Assembly (NCBI RefSeq): GCF_014191495.1
Contig: NZ_JACHWR010000002.1
Location: 620,001-684,000, forward strand
Source of the DNA: Nocardioides soli
Lineage (GTDB): Bacteria; Actinomycetota; Actinomycetes; Propionibacteriales; Nocardioidaceae
Direction of reading: 5' to 3'
Length of the DNA: 64,000 nucleotides
The notes under the pieces were generated by a model that made no database searches, was not told where the DNA came from, and saw nothing but the letters and a program-made list of their open reading frames with translations. This document shows positions 39,851 through 50,608 of this stretch, one piece after another; position 1 is the stretch's first letter; every line of letters begins with the position of its first letter. Position numbers and translations under genes: made by a program.

Positions 39851-41133
39851 TCACCCGGCGCACCCGCATCCAACTGCTCGTCTTCGTCGCGATCACGCTG
39901 CTCGGCGTCAGCTACGTCGGCGCCCGCTACGCCCGCCTCGACCGGGTCTTCTTCGACGACAGCTACACCGTCGTCGCCCACTTCGAGCGGTCCGGCGGCA
40001 TCTACGAGGGTGGCGAGGTCTCCTATCGCGGCGTCCAGGTCGGCAGGGTCGGCGACATGACGCTCACCGACGACGGCGTCGACGTCCACCTCGACATCGA
40101 CAACGACCACGACGACATCCCCGCCGACACCCTGGCGATCGTCGGCAACCGCTCGGCCGTCGGCGAGCAGTACGTCGAGCTCCAGCCGCGCAGCGACAGC
40201 CGGCCGTACCTCCGGGACCGCTCCGAGATCGCGATGGCCGACACCCGGACGCCGATCGCCACCGAGAAGCTGCTGGCCGACATCTCCGACACCGTCCGGT
40301 CCGTCGACCAGGAGTCGCTGGCCACGACGGTCGACGAGCTCGGTCAGGCCTTCGCCGGCACCGGTCAGGACCTGCAGCGGATTATCGACACCGGCGGCTC
40401 CTTCATCCAGGAGGCCGACGCCAACTTCGACCTCACCACGGCGCTGATCCGCGACAGCAACACCGTGCTGCGCACCCAGGCCGACAAGGCGAGCGCGATC
40501 CGCACCTTCGCCAGGCAGCTGAGCCTCTTCAGCGGCACCCTGGCCGGCTCCGACCGGGCGCTGCGCCGGGTCATCGACAACGGCTCCGCGACGGCCAACG
40601 AGCTGCGCACCTTCCTCGAGCAGTACGGCGTCGACCTCGGCGAGCTCGTCAACAACCTGGTGACCACCGGCGAGGTGATCGTCGAGCACCTGCCGGGCAT
40701 CCGGCAGATCCTCGTCGTCTATCCCTACGTCGTCGAGGGCGGCTTCACCGTCGTCTCGAAGTCGCCCGACACCGGGCTCTACGACGCGCACTTCGGCCTG
40801 ATCCTGACGACCAACCCGGTGTGCCACGGCGGCTACGAGAGCACCGACACCCGGCCGCCCCAGGACGGCGGCAACCGGCCGATGAACGAGCAGGCCGGCT
40901 GCACCGAGCCGGCCTCGACGAGCAACGCCCGCGGGGTGCAGAACCTCCAGCGGGCCGCCCCGGACTACCAGGCTCCGGTCGTCGCGTCGTACGACCCCGC
41001 GACCGAGCGGCTGCGCTGGGGCGACCGGGTCGGCGCGGTCGGTGCGCAGCCCGGGACCCCCACCCCGACGAGTCTCGGAGAGGAGAGTTGGAAGTGGTTG
41101 TTTCTCCAGCCGTTGACCAGGAGCCCGAGGTGA
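39847..41133 (+). CDS. mceF: MCE family protein MceF
   Basis: 428 aa; ATG 39847 overlaps mceE by four bases. Membrane helix ~8-27, MCE domain (SGGIYEGGEVSYRGVQVGRVGDMTLTDDGVDV is the region; NRSAVGEQYVELQPR closes it), and a long helical C-terminus. Last of the six Mce subunits; the next gene begins inside its 3' end. Confidence 0.93.
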   Translation: MITRRTRIQLLVFVAITLLGVSYVGARYARLDRVFFDDSYTVVAHFERSGGIYEGGEVSYRGVQVGRVGDMTLTDDGVDVHLDIDNDHDDIPADTLAIVGNRSAVGEQYVELQPRSDSRPYLRDRSEIAMADTRTPIATEKLLADISDTVRSVDQESLATTVDELGQAFAGTGQDLQRIIDTGGSFIQEADANFDLTTALIRDSNTVLRTQADKASAIRTFARQLSLFSGTLAGSDRALRRVIDNGSATANELRTFLEQYGVDLGELVNNLVTTGEVIVEHLPGIRQILVVYPYVVEGGFTVVSKSPDTGLYDAHFGLILTTNPVCHGGYESTDTRPPQDGGNRPMNEQAGCTEPASTSNARGVQNLQRAAPDYQAPVVASYDPATERLRWGDRVGAVGAQPGTPTPTSLGEESWKWLFLQPLTRSPR

Positions 41134-41732
41134 CCGCCCCGGACCCGCCCGCCACGGATGCGGGGACGCGGCCGCCGCGCCCGCGGGGCACGTTCCGGCT
41201 CGTGCTGCTCGGCGTGCTCGTGCTCGCGCTGCTCGCCTCGGCCGGCTGCCTCGTGTGGCTGCTCGCCGAGCGGCGCGGGGCGGCCGACCGGGCCCAGTCC
41301 GAGCGCGACGCAGCGCTCCGCCAGGCCGAGCAGTTCGTGCTGCGCCTCAACACCTACGGGCCCGGCCAGCTCGACGACCAGGGTCGCCTGCCCGGCTACC
41401 GGCAGCAGGTCAGCGAGGTCATCACGCCGAAGTTCGCCGCCGACTTCGAGAGGTCCGGCCTCCCGATCGCGGAGCAGATCGTCGTGAAGCAGCGCTACGG
41501 CCGCACCGCGGAGGTCTACGGGGCGGGCGTCGAGTCGATCGGCCCGGCCGACGCCACCGTGATCGTGGCCGCCGGGCTCACCGGCAGCTATCCCGACCCG
41601 CAGCACCCGAAGGACCGGTCCCAGCGTGTCGAGACCGACCCCGACGTGCTGCGCTGGGAGGTCGACCTGGTGCGCTCCGACGGCGACTGGCGGGTCGACG
41701 ACTACGCCCCGGTGAGCGAGGAGCGACGATGA
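41094..41732 (+). CDS. Mce-associated membrane protein
   Basis: 212 aa. GTG 41094 is chosen because AGGAGAG lies at the right distance; it overlaps mceF by 40 bases. A Pro-rich N-terminus, one membrane helix (~36-60, LVLLGVLVLALLASAGCLVWLL) and an extracytoplasmic NTF2-like domain typical of Mce-associated (Mam/Mas) proteins. Probably stabilises the Mce complex. Confidence 0.85.
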   Translation: MVVSPAVDQEPEVTAPDPPATDAGTRPPRPRGTFRLVLLGVLVLALLASAGCLVWLLAERRGAADRAQSERDAALRQAEQFVLRLNTYGPGQLDDQGRLPGYRQQVSEVITPKFAADFERSGLPIAEQIVVKQRYGRTAEVYGAGVESIGPADATVIVAAGLTGSYPDPQHPKDRSQRVETDPDVLRWEVDLVRSDGDWRVDDYAPVSEERR

Positions 41733-42463
41733 GCACACCCAGCTGGTACGACCTCCTCGGCGTCGATCCCGACGCTCACGCGGACGAGGTGCGCGCCGCC
41801 TGGCGCGCGGCCGTCGCCGACCTCGACCCGACCGACCGGCGGTTCGGGCCGCTCAGCCGCGCCGCCGAGGTGCTGCTCGACCCCGCCCGACGCGCGGCGT
41901 ACGACGCCGAGCTCGCCGCCCGGGCACCGGAGCCCGAGCCTGTGCCCGACGCCGGGGACGCCGAGCCGGTCGCCGCCGGCCGGCGGCTCGTGCCCGGCTG
42001 GCTGCTGGCGGGTGTCGGCGCGGTCGTGCTGCTGGTCGCCGGTGCCGCGGCCGTGGTCGCGGCGACCGTGCCCTCCGACCGCGCCGTCGAGGACGCCGCG
42101 GCGCAGGCCCGCGCGGCCGCCGAGCGGGCGATCGTCCCGGTGCTGTCCTACGACGCCGCCCATCTCGACCGGTCCCGGGCCGCCGCGCAGGCGCACCTGA
42201 CCGGCGACTACCGCAAGGAGTACGACAAGCTCTTCGACGGCGTGATCGAGCAGAACGCGCCGTCGACCGGCACCGTCGTGCAGGCGAGGTTGGTGCGCTC
42301 CGGCCTGGTCCGCGTCGACGCCGACCGCGCCCGGGTGCTCCTGCTGGTCGACCAGGAGCGCACCAACAAGGCCGAGAAGCGGCCGGTGGTCTACAAGAAC
42401 TGGGTCACGGTGACCATGGAGAAGGTCGACGGCGACTGGCTGGTCGCCGGACTCGAGACCTGA
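41729..42463 (+). CDS. Mce-associated protein with a degenerate J-domain
   Basis: 244 aa; ATG 41729 overlaps the previous stop by four bases. Residues 5-62 resemble a DnaJ J-domain ([22 protein letters not shown] ... [18 protein letters not shown]), but the HPD needed to stimulate Hsp70 is replaced by DPT near residues 33-35. A membrane helix (~85-110) and an NTF2-like Mce-associated domain follow. So a J-like adaptor is fused to a Mce accessory protein on the cytoplasmic side. Last gene of the operon. Confidence 0.82.
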   Translation: MSTPSWYDLLGVDPDAHADEVRAAWRAAVADLDPTDRRFGPLSRAAEVLLDPARRAAYDAELAARAPEPEPVPDAGDAEPVAAGRRLVPGWLLAGVGAVVLLVAGAAAVVAATVPSDRAVEDAAAQARAAAERAIVPVLSYDAAHLDRSRAAAQAHLTGDYRKEYDKLFDGVIEQNAPSTGTVVQARLVRSGLVRVDADRARVLLLVDQERTNKAEKRPVVYKNWVTVTMEKVDGDWLVAGLET

Positions 42464-42501
42464 CCGCAGACCCGGTGAGCCGAGAAGCAGCGTCCGGAAG
42501 G

Positions 42502-42540
42502 GGTGGTTTCGAGGCTCGCTGCGCTCGCACCTCAACCACC
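42502..42540. repeat. Palindromic extragenic repeat copy upstream of rpoB
   Basis: 39 bases from GGTGGTTTCGAG to CTCAACCACC with inner palindrome-like GCTCGCTGCGCTCGC. Just before it (42472-42492) is an exact copy of a 21-base segment also found after the 27342 repeat (27401-27421). The gap 42464-42761 holds these repeats and the rpoB promoter; I see no gene in it. Confidence 0.72.
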
Positions 42541-42631
42541 GTGGGCGTGGCGTCCGGCCGCGCTGCTTGACCTTGTCGTCGGGGGAGTTCATGATCGGGG
42601 CCAACGCAGCACCCGGCGCTCAGATCGGGGT

Positions 42632-42660
42632 TTGTGACGCGAGCCTGCCTACGGTAGGCT
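42632..42660 (+). promoter_or_regulatory. Promoter of rpoBC
   Basis: TTGTGA (42632-42637) and TAGGCT (42655-42660) with a 17-base spacer form a good housekeeping-type promoter 100 bases before the rpoB start. Confidence 0.65.
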
Positions 42661-42761
42661 CTCTCTTTGCGTCTGCCCTCAAATGCTCTCCAGCCTGCCC
42701 GGTGGCTGGTTCTGTGGTGGGCTGGACGCCGATCTTCCAGCGTTTCGTCGAAGGACACCTC

Positions 42762-45700
42762 TTGGCCGCGCGCACCTCCTCTGCCCCCGCCAACTCCACT
42801 GGCTCCCGCCGCATCTCTTTCGCAAAGATCACCGAACCTCTCGAAGTCCCGCAGCTCCTCTCCCTCCAGACCGACAGCTTCGACTGGCTGATCGGCAACG
42901 AGGCCTGGCAGGCCGTCGTGCAGCGCCGCCTCGAGGCCGGTGAGGACGTCTCCCAGAAGTCCGGCCTCACCGAGATCTTCGAGGAGATCTCCCCGATCGA
43001 GGACTTCTCCGAGACGATGTCGCTCTCGTTCGAGAACCCGGTCTTCTACGACCCGAAGTACTCCGTCGACGAGTGCAAGGAGAAGGACTTCACCTACTCC
43101 GCGCCGCTCTACGTGTCGGCCGAGTTCACCAACAACGACACCGGCGAGATCAAGGGCCAGACGGTCTTCATGGGCGACTTCCCGCTCATGACCGACAAGG
43201 GCACCTTCATCATCAACGGCACCGAGCGCGTGGTCGTCTCCCAGCTGGTCCGCTCCCCGGGCGTCTACTTCGAGCGCAGCGCCGACAAGACCTCCGACAA
43301 GGACATCTACACCGCGAAGCTGATCCCCTCGCGCGGTGCCTGGCTCGAGTTCGAGATCGACAAGCGCGACCTGGTCGGCGTCCGTCTCGACCGCAAGCGC
43401 AAGCAGAACGTCACGGTCCTGCTCAAGGCCCTCGGCATGACCGTCGAGGACATCCGCCGCGAGTTCGCCGACCCGAACAGCACCGAGGGTCGCGCCTACG
43501 AGTCGATCGAGCTCACCCTGGAGAAGGACCACACCCAGGGCGAGGACGACGCGCTGCTCGACATCTACCGCAAGCTGCGCCCGGGCGAGCCGCCGACGCG
43601 TGAGGCCGCGCAGACGCTGCTCAACAACTACTACTTCAACCCGAAGCGCTACGACCTCGCGAAGGTCGGCCGCTACAAGATCAACAAGAAGCTCGGCCTC
43701 GTCGAGGCCTTCGACCAGCAGACGCTGACCGTCGGCGACGTGGTCGCGGCGATCCGCTACATCGTGGCGCTGCACGACGGCCAGACCCAGATCGAGTCGC
43801 CGCAGGGCACGCTCGAGATCACCGCCGACGACATCGACCACTTCGGCAACCGCCGGATGCGCACCGTGGGCGAGCTGATCCAGAACCAGCTCCGCACCGG
43901 CCTGGCCCGCATGGAGCGCGTGGTCCGCGAGCGGATGACGACCCAGGACGTCGAGGCGATCACGCCGCAGTCCCTGATCAACATCCGCCCGGTCGTCGCT
44001 GCGCTGAAGGAGTTCTTCGGCACTTCGCAGCTCTCGCAGTTCATGGACCAGACCAACCCGATCGCCGGCCTGACCCACAAGCGCCGACTCTCGGCGCTCG
44101 GCCCCGGTGGTCTGTCCCGCGACCGCGCGGGCATGGAGGTCCGCGACGTCCACCCGTCGCACTACGGCCGGATGTGCCCGATCGAGACGCCGGAAGGCCC
44201 GAACATCGGCCTGATCGGCTCGCTCGCGTCGTACGGCCGGATCAACCCGTTCGGCTTCGTCGAGACGCCCTACCGCAAGGTCGAGAAGGGCAAGGTCACC
44301 GACAAGGTCGACTACCTCACCGCCGACGACGAGGACCGCTTCGTCATCGCGCAGGCGAACGCCGTGCTCGACGACAAGGGCCGGTTCGCCGAGGAGCGGG
44401 TGCTCGTCCGCCAGCGTGACGGCGAGGTCTCCGAGGTCCTGGCCGACGAGGTCGACTACATGGACGTCTCGCCGCGCCAGATGGTGTCGGTCGCGACCGC
44501 GCTGATCCCGTTCCTCGAGCACGACGACGCCAACCGTGCGCTCATGGGCGCCAACATGCAGCGCCAGGCCGTGCCGCTCATCCGGAGCGACGCGCCGCTG
44601 GTCGGCACCGGCATCGAGTACCGCGCCGCGGTCGACGCCGGTGACGTGGTCGTCGCCAGCGAGGCCGGTGTCGTCAAGGAGGTCTCCGCCGAGGTCATCG
44701 AGACGATGAACGACGACGGCACCTACTCGACGTACAAGCTGTCGAAGTTCCGCCGCTCCAACCAGGGCACCTGCATCAACCAGCGTCCGCTGGTCTCCGA
44801 GGGCGACCGGGTCGAGGTCGGTACGCCGATCGCCGACGGTCCGTGCACCGACGACGCGGAGATGGCGCTCGGCACCAACCTGCTCGTGGCGTTCATGCCG
44901 TGGCAGGGCCACAACTACGAGGACGCGATCATCCTCAGCCAGCGCTTGGTGCAGGAGGACATCCTCACCTCGATCCACATCGAGGAGCACGAGGTCGACG
45001 CCCGCGACACCAAACTGGGCCCCGAGGAGATCACCCGGGACATCCCGAACGTCTCCGAGGAGATGCTGGCCGACCTCGACGAGCGCGGCATCATCCGCAT
45101 CGGTGCCGAGGTCAACACCGGCGACGTGCTGGTCGGCAAGGTGACCCCGAAGGGCGAGACCGAGCTGACCCCCGAGGAGCGGCTGCTCCGCGCGATCTTC
45201 GGTGAGAAGGCGCGCGAGGTCCGCGACACCTCGATGAAGGTGCCGCACGGCGAGTCCGGCACCGTCATCGGCGTCCGGGTCTTCGACCGCGAGGAGGGCG
45301 ACGAGCTCCCGCCGGGCGTCAACCAGCTGGTCCGGGTCTACGTGGCCCAGAAGCGCAAGATCTCGGTGGGTGACAAGCTCGCCGGCCGCCACGGCAACAA
45401 GGGCGTGATCGCGAAGATCCTGCCGGTCGAGGACATGCCGTTCATGGAGGACGGCACCCCGGTCGACGTGATCCTCAACCCGCTGGGTGTCCCGCGACGG
45501 ATGAACATCGGCCAGATCCTCGAGCTCCACCTCGGCTGGTTGGCCAAGCAGGGCTGGGACCTCAACCTGTCCGGCGACGCCAAGGACGCCGACTGGAAGC
45601 AGCGCCTGATCAAGATCCACGCGGACCAGGCCGAGCCGAACACCCGGGTCGCGACCCCGGTCTTCGACGGCGCCCGCGAGGACGAGATCACCGGCCTGCT

Positions 45701-46265
45701 CGGGGCGACCATCCCCAACCGCGACGGCGTGCGGATGATCGACGAGACCGGCAAGGCCAGCCTGTTCGACGGCCGCTCCGGCGAGCCGTTCCCGGACCCG
45801 GTCTCGGTCGGCTACATGTACATCCTCAAGCTGCACCACCTCGTGGACGACAAGATCCACGCCCGCAGCACCGGCCCCTACTCCATGATCACGCAGCAGC
45901 CGCTGGGCGGTAAGGCCCAGTTCGGTGGGCAGCGGTTCGGTGAGATGGAGGTGTGGGCGATGGAGGCGTACGGCGCCGCCTACGCCCTCCAGGAGCTGCT
46001 GACGATCAAGTCCGACGACGTGCCCGGCCGCGTCAAGGTCTACGAGGCGATCGTGAAGGGCGAGAACATCCCCGACTCCGGCATCCCCGAGTCGTTCAAG
46101 GTGCTCGTCAAGGAGATGCAGTCGCTCTGCCTGAACGTCGAGGTGCTCAGCCAGGACGGCTCGCAGATCGAGCTCCGTGACGCGGAGGAGGACGTCTTCC
46201 GCGCCGCCGAGGAGCTCGGCATCGACCTGTCCCGTCGCGAGCCCAGCTCGGTCGAAGAGGTGTGA
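42762..46265 (+). CDS. rpoB: RNA polymerase subunit beta
   Basis: 1167 aa from TTG 42762; AAGGA (42751-42755) lies six bases upstream, and the resulting N-terminus (LAARTSSAP...[14 protein letters not shown]) matches actinobacterial RpoB, so the longer open frame upstream is not used. The rifampicin region (~residues 417-460; [38 protein letters not shown]) has the usual sensitive-type Asp, His and Ser. Full length and intact. Confidence 0.98.
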   Translation: MAARTSSAPANSTGSRRISFAKITEPLEVPQLLSLQTDSFDWLIGNEAWQAVVQRRLEAGEDVSQKSGLTEIFEEISPIEDFSETMSLSFENPVFYDPKYSVDECKEKDFTYSAPLYVSAEFTNNDTGEIKGQTVFMGDFPLMTDKGTFIINGTERVVVSQLVRSPGVYFERSADKTSDKDIYTAKLIPSRGAWLEFEIDKRDLVGVRLDRKRKQNVTVLLKALGMTVEDIRREFADPNSTEGRAYESIELTLEKDHTQGEDDALLDIYRKLRPGEPPTREAAQTLLNNYYFNPKRYDLAKVGRYKINKKLGLVEAFDQQTLTVGDVVAAIRYIVALHDGQTQIESPQGTLEITADDIDHFGNRRMRTVGELIQNQLRTGLARMERVVRERMTTQDVEAITPQSLINIRPVVAALKEFFGTSQLSQFMDQTNPIAGLTHKRRLSALGPGGLSRDRAGMEVRDVHPSHYGRMCPIETPEGPNIGLIGSLASYGRINPFGFVETPYRKVEKGKVTDKVDYLTADDEDRFVIAQANAVLDDKGRFAEERVLVRQRDGEVSEVLADEVDYMDVSPRQMVSVATALIPFLEHDDANRALMGANMQRQAVPLIRSDAPLVGTGIEYRAAVDAGDVVVASEAGVVKEVSAEVIETMNDDGTYSTYKLSKFRRSNQGTCINQRPLVSEGDRVEVGTPIADGPCTDDAEMALGTNLLVAFMPWQGHNYEDAIILSQRLVQEDILTSIHIEEHEVDARDTKLGPEEITRDIPNVSEEMLADLDERGIIRIGAEVNTGDVLVGKVTPKGETELTPEERLLRAIFGEKAREVRDTSMKVPHGESGTVIGVRVFDREEGDELPPGVNQLVRVYVAQKRKISVGDKLAGRHGNKGVIAKILPVEDMPFMEDGTPVDVILNPLGVPRRMNIGQILELHLGWLAKQGWDLNLSGDAKDADWKQRLIKIHADQAEPNTRVATPVFDGAREDEITGLLGATIPNRDGVRMIDETGKASLFDGRSGEPFPDPVSVGYMYILKLHHLVDDKIHARSTGPYSMITQQPLGGKAQFGGQRFGEMEVWAMEAYGAAYALQELLTIKSDDVPGRVKVYEAIVKGENIPDSGIPESFKVLVKEMQSLCLNVEVLSQDGSQIELRDAEEDVFRAAEELGIDLSRREPSSVEEV

Positions 46266-46280
46266 GCTGGTGCCCCGGCG

Positions 46281-46319
46281 GGGTTTCGAGACAGGCGCAG
46301 AACGCCTTCCTCAACCACC
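46281..46319. repeat. Palindromic extragenic repeat copy between rpoB and rpoC
   Basis: 39 bases, GGGTTTCGAGACAGGCG ... CCTTCCTCAACCACC. It lies in the 120-base gap between rpoB and rpoC and could fold in the mRNA. Same family as the 42-bp elements at 50447 and 62773. Confidence 0.75.
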
Positions 46320-46385
46320 GTCCGGGGCCCTGCCTCCGCCCCCTACTTCACATCTTTCTAGTACTACCGAAGGGTTGCAGCCACC

Positions 46386-49300
46386 GTGCTCGACGTTAAC
46401 TTCTTCGACCAGCTTCGGATCGGCCTGGCCACCGCGGACGACATCCGCACCTGGAGCCACGGCGAGGTCAAGAAGCCGGAGACCATCAACTACCGCACGC
46501 TCAAGCCCGAGCGCGACGGCCTCTTCTGCGAGAAGATCTTCGGTCCCACCCGGGACTGGGAGTGCTACTGCGGCAAGTACAAGCGGGTGCGCTTCAAGGG
46601 CATCATCTGCGAGCGCTGCGGCGTCGAGGTGACCCGCTCCAAGGTGCGCCGCGAGCGGATGGGCCACATCGAGCTGGCCGCTCCGGTCACCCACATCTGG
46701 TACTTCAAGGGCGTCCCGAGCCGCCTGGGCTACCTGCTCGACCTGGCGCCGAAGGACCTCGAGAAGGTCATCTACTTCGCGGCGTACATGATCACCTCCG
46801 TCGACGAGGACGCGCGGCACCGCGACCTGTCCTCGCTCGAGGGCAAGGTCGGCCTGGAGCGTGAGCGCCTCGAGAAGCGCCGCGACACCGGCGTGGAGGA
46901 CCGCGCGAAGAAGCTCGAGGAGGACCTCGCCGCCCTCGAGGCCGAGGGTGCCAAGGCCGACCAGCGCCGCAAGGTCAAGGACGGCGCCGAGCGCGAGATG
47001 AAGCAGATCCGCGACCGGGCGCAGCGCGAGATCGACCGCCTCAACGAGGTCTGGGACACCTTCAAGACGCTCAAGGTCCAGGACCTCATGGGCGACGAGA
47101 TGCTGTACCGGGAGATGAAGAACTGGTTCGGCAAGTACTTCGAGGGCCACATGGGCGCCACGGCGATCCAGAAGCGCCTCGAGGGCTTCGACATCGCCGC
47201 CGAGGTCGAGTCGCTGCGCGACACGATCGCCAACGGCAAGGGCCAGCGCAAGGTCCGGGCCCTCAAGCGCCTCAAGGTCGTCGACGCGTTCCGCAAGACC
47301 GGCAACAAGCCGCAGGGCATGGTGCTCGACGCCGTCCCGGTCATCCCGCCGGACCTGCGCCCGATGGTGCAGCTCGACGGCGGCCGGTTCGCGACGTCCG
47401 ACCTCAACGACCTGTACCGCCGGGTCATCAACCGCAACAACCGCCTCAAGCGACTGCTCGACCTCGGCGCGCCCGAGATCATCGTCAACAACGAGAAGCG
47501 GATGCTGCAGGAGGCCGTCGACTCGCTGTTCGACAACGGCCGTCGTGGCCGTCCGGTCACCGGCCCGGGCAACCGGCCGCTGAAGTCGCTCTCCGACATG
47601 CTCAAGGGCAAGCAGGGTCGCTTCCGGCAGAACCTGCTCGGCAAGCGCGTCGACTACTCCGGCCGTTCGGTCATCGTGTCCGGCCCGCAGCTGAAGCTGC
47701 ACCAGTGCGGTCTGCCCAAGCAGATGGCGCTCGAGCTCTTCAAGCCGTTCGTGATGAAGCGCCTGGTCGACCTGTCGCACGCGCAGAACATCAAGTCCGC
47801 CAAGCGGATGGTCGAGCGCGCCGACTCCGGTGCTCGGTACGCCGTGGTGTGGGACGTCCTCGAAGAGGTCATCACCGAGCACCCGGTGCTGCTCAACCGG
47901 GCGCCCACGCTGCACCGTCTCGGCATCCAGGCCTTCGAGCCGCAGCTGATCGAGGGCAAGGCGATCCAGATCCACCCGCTCGTGTGCTCGGCGTTCAACG
48001 CCGACTTCGACGGTGACCAGATGGCGGTGCACCTGCCGCTGTCCGCCGAGGCCCAGGCCGAGGCGCGGATCCTGATGCTGTCGACCAACAACATCCTGAA
48101 GCCGTCGGACGGCCGTCCGGTGACCATGCCCACCCAGGACATGATCATCGGCCTGTTCTTCCTCACGACCGACCGCGAGGACCAGCCGGGCGAGGGGCGG
48201 GCCTTCGCCGGCCCGGCCGAGGCCATCATGGCCTTCGACCGGGGCGAGATCTCGCTGCAGAGCAAGATCAAGATCCGCTTCACCGACATCGTGCCGCCGC
48301 TCGAGCTGGGCGCGGACGAGGCCGAGGCGGGGCAGCCGATCACGCTCGAGACCACGCTGGGCCGGGCGATCTTCAACGAGACCCTGCCCGCCGACTACCC
48401 GTACGTGAACTACGAGGTCGGCAAGAAGGCCCTCGGCGCGATCGTCAACGACCTGGCCGAGCGCTACACCAAGGTCGAGGTCGCCGCCTCGCTCGACGCA
48501 CTCAAGGACACCGGCTTCCACTGGGCCACCCGCTCGGGCGTCACCGTCTCCATCGACGACGTGACCACCCCCGGCGACAAGGCGCAGATCCTGGAGGGCT
48601 ACGAGGCTCAGGCCGCGAAGGTCCAGAAGCAGTTCGAGCGCGGTCTGGTCACCGACGAGGAGCGCCGCCAGGAGCTCATCGAGATCTGGACCCAGGCCTC
48701 CAACGAGGTCGGCAAGGCGATGGAGACGACGTTCGACCGCGCCAACCCGATCTACATGATGGTCGACTCGGGTGCCTCCGGAAACATGAACCAGATCCGG
48801 CAGGTCGCCGCGATGCGTGGCCTGGTGGCCAACCCGAAGGGCGAGATCATCCCGCGCCCGATCAAGTCCAACTTCCGTGAGGGCCTGACCGTCCTCGAGT
48901 ACTTCATCGCGACGCACGGCGCCCGCAAGGGTCTGGCGGACACCGCGCTGCGGACCGCCGACTCGGGCTACCTGACCCGTCGTCTGGTGGACGTCTCGCA
49001 GGACGTGATCATCCGCGAGGACGACTGCGGCACCGAGCGCGGTCTGCCCAAGCGGATCGGAGAGCGTCGTGAGGACGGCTCTGTGGTCAAGGCGGAGAAC
49101 GCCGAGACCGCGGCGTACGCCCGGTCCGCGGCGACCGAGATCACCCACCCGGAGACCGGCGAGGTCCTCGCCGGCGCCGGAGAGGACCTCGGCGACGTCA
49201 AGATCGGCGAGCTGGTCGCGGCCGGCATCGAGGAGGTCAAGGTCCGCTCCGTGCTGACCTGCGACGCCAAGACCGGCACCTGCGCGAAGTGCTACGGCCG

Positions 49301-50270
49301 CTCGCTGGCCACCGGCAAGCTCGTCGACATCGGCGAGGCCGTCGGCATCATCGCGGCCCAGTCGATCGGTGAGCCCGGCACGCAGCTGACCATGCGTACC
49401 TTCCACACCGGTGGTGTGGCGTCGGCCGACGACATCACGCAGGGTCTCCCGCGTGTGGTCGAGCTCTTCGAGGCGCGTTCCCCGAAGGGTCGCTCCCCGA
49501 TCGCCGAGGCCTCCGGCCGTGTGGAGATCGAGGAGACCGACAAGGCGCGCAAGGTCCTGCTCACGCCGGACGACGGCTCGGAGGTCCAGGAGTACCCCGT
49601 CTCGAAGCGCTCCCGCCTGCTCGTGGCGGACGGCGACCACATCGATGTCGGTCAGATGCTCACCGTCGGTACGCCCGACCCGCAGGACGTGCTGCGGATC
49701 CTCGGCGTCCGTCGGGCCCAGGAGCACCTGGTGGACGAGGTCCAGGCCGTGTACCGCTCGCAGGGTGTGTCGATCCACGACAAGCACATCGAGATCATCG
49801 TGCGGCAGATGCTGCGCCGGATCACGGTGATCGAGTCCGGTGACACCAACCTGCTCCCGTCCGACCTGGTCGACCGGGTGCGGTTCGAGGAGGAGAACCG
49901 GCGCGTGGTCTCCGAGGGCGGCAAGCCGGCCTCGGGTCGCCCGGTCCTCATGGGCATCACCAAGGCCTCGCTGGCGACCGAGTCGTGGCTCTCGGCGGCC
50001 TCCTTCCAGGAGACCACCCGCGTCCTCACCGACGCGGCGATCCACGGCCGCTCCGACTCGCTGCGCGGTCTGAAGGAGAACGTGATCATCGGCAAGCTGA
50101 TCCCGGCGGGCACCGGCCTCGAGCGGTACCGCAACATCCGGGTGGAGCCCACCGAGGAGGCCCGCGCCGCGGCGTACTCCGTCACCGGCTACGACTCCTA
50201 CGACTACGAGTTCGGTGGCGGCCAGGCCGTCGCGCTGGACGACTTCGACTTTGGCTCCTATCAGAACTGA
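46386..50270 (+). CDS. rpoC: RNA polymerase subunit beta'
   Basis: 1294 aa from GTG 46386 (GAAGGG upstream). The zinc ribbon [20 protein letters not shown] (~58-77) and the catalytic NADFDGDQM (~538-546, three Asp for Mg) are present; the trigger-loop region ([19 protein letters not shown]) and C-terminal KLIPAGTG are intact. Full-length actinobacterial form. Followed by the strong terminator at 50374. Confidence 0.98.
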   Translation: MLDVNFFDQLRIGLATADDIRTWSHGEVKKPETINYRTLKPERDGLFCEKIFGPTRDWECYCGKYKRVRFKGIICERCGVEVTRSKVRRERMGHIELAAPVTHIWYFKGVPSRLGYLLDLAPKDLEKVIYFAAYMITSVDEDARHRDLSSLEGKVGLERERLEKRRDTGVEDRAKKLEEDLAALEAEGAKADQRRKVKDGAEREMKQIRDRAQREIDRLNEVWDTFKTLKVQDLMGDEMLYREMKNWFGKYFEGHMGATAIQKRLEGFDIAAEVESLRDTIANGKGQRKVRALKRLKVVDAFRKTGNKPQGMVLDAVPVIPPDLRPMVQLDGGRFATSDLNDLYRRVINRNNRLKRLLDLGAPEIIVNNEKRMLQEAVDSLFDNGRRGRPVTGPGNRPLKSLSDMLKGKQGRFRQNLLGKRVDYSGRSVIVSGPQLKLHQCGLPKQMALELFKPFVMKRLVDLSHAQNIKSAKRMVERADSGARYAVVWDVLEEVITEHPVLLNRAPTLHRLGIQAFEPQLIEGKAIQIHPLVCSAFNADFDGDQMAVHLPLSAEAQAEARILMLSTNNILKPSDGRPVTMPTQDMIIGLFFLTTDREDQPGEGRAFAGPAEAIMAFDRGEISLQSKIKIRFTDIVPPLELGADEAEAGQPITLETTLGRAIFNETLPADYPYVNYEVGKKALGAIVNDLAERYTKVEVAASLDALKDTGFHWATRSGVTVSIDDVTTPGDKAQILEGYEAQAAKVQKQFERGLVTDEERRQELIEIWTQASNEVGKAMETTFDRANPIYMMVDSGASGNMNQIRQVAAMRGLVANPKGEIIPRPIKSNFREGLTVLEYFIATHGARKGLADTALRTADSGYLTRRLVDVSQDVIIREDDCGTERGLPKRIGERREDGSVVKAENAETAAYARSAATEITHPETGEVLAGAGEDLGDVKIGELVAAGIEEVKVRSVLTCDAKTGTCAKCYGRSLATGKLVDIGEAVGIIAAQSIGEPGTQLTMRTFHTGGVASADDITQGLPRVVELFEARSPKGRSPIAEASGRVEIEETDKARKVLLTPDDGSEVQEYPVSKRSRLLVADGDHIDVGQMLTVGTPDPQDVLRILGVRRAQEHLVDEVQAVYRSQGVSIHDKHIEIIVRQMLRRITVIESGDTNLLPSDLVDRVRFEEENRRVVSEGGKPASGRPVLMGITKASLATESWLSAASFQETTRVLTDAAIHGRSDSLRGLKENVIIGKLIPAGTGLERYRNIRVEPTEEARAAAYSVTGYDSYDYEFGGGQAVALDDFDFGSYQN

Positions 50271-50304
50271 GCGCGCAAGCGCGAAGTTCTGATGCCAGGA
50301 GCCA

Positions 50305-50366
50305 GGTTGAGGAGCGTCGACTCAGACCGCGCGCCAGCGCGGGATGAGTGACGCGTCTCGAAACCC
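50305..50366. repeat. Long variant of the palindromic extragenic repeat
   Basis: 62 bases starting GGTTGAGGAGCGTCG and ending GTCTCGAAACCC, with GCGTCGACTCA opposing TGAGTGACGC around a GC-rich centre. Close to the copy at 27342-27402 in length and ends. Confidence 0.7.
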
Positions 50367-50373
50367 AGTCGAG

Positions 50374-50415
50374 CAGAGGCCCCATCACCTGAGGGTGGTG
50401 GGGCCTCTGGCATTT
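50374..50415 (+). terminator. Terminator of rpoBC
   Basis: A 16-bp stem with one G-U pair (50374-50389 with 50394-50409), loop TGAG, followed by GCATTTC. Confidence 0.88.
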
Positions 50416-50446
50416 CGAGACCCGGCGGTCGCCGCTTGGGGTGGCG

Positions 50447-50488
50447 GGTGGTTTCGAGACGGTTGCTAGCGCAACCTCCTCAACCACC
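50447..50488. repeat. 42-bp palindromic extragenic repeat
   Basis: GGTGGTTTCGAGACGG ... CCTCCTCAACCACC with inner palindrome GGTTGCTAGCGCAACC. The same core recurs at 62989 and 63269. Confidence 0.8.
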
Positions 50489-50500
50489 GGAGTCGCGCGA

Positions 50501-50548
50501 GGTGGTTGAGGTGCGAAGGCGCGCTAGCGCCTGAGCCTCGAAACCACC
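50501..50548. repeat. Palindromic extragenic repeat, reverse orientation
   Basis: 48 bases, GGTGGTTGAGGTGCGAAGG ... GAGCCTCGAAACCACC, inner palindrome AGGCGCGCTAGCGCCT. It faces the copy at 50447 with a 12-base gap, so the two together can form a larger structure. Confidence 0.78.
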
Positions 50549-50608
50549 CATGCGGGGGCGATCAGCGCCGACTCGGCGTTCTCGGAGGGTGCCTGAGACA
50601 ATCGGGGG

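Larger units (their letters stand above)
50271..50608 (+). other. Repeat-rich gap between rpoC and the flavoprotein gene
   Basis: 338 bases without a gene. It holds a 62-bp long-variant repeat (50305-50366), the rpoBC terminator (50374-50415), two short palindromic repeats (50447-50488 and 50501-50548) in opposite orientation, and probably the promoter of the next gene (GACAAT at 50597-50602, six bases before its GTG). Confidence 0.75.

Noticed and set aside
42405..45860. Very long open frame on the minus strand opposite rpoB
   Set aside because: It is antisense to rpoB and its translation is an Arg/Val/Asp/Leu-rich low-complexity product typical of GC-rich shadow frames.
46311..50045. Open frame of more than 1200 codons opposite rpoC
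   Set aside because: Antisense shadow of rpoC with no domain-like sequence; rpoC is certain.
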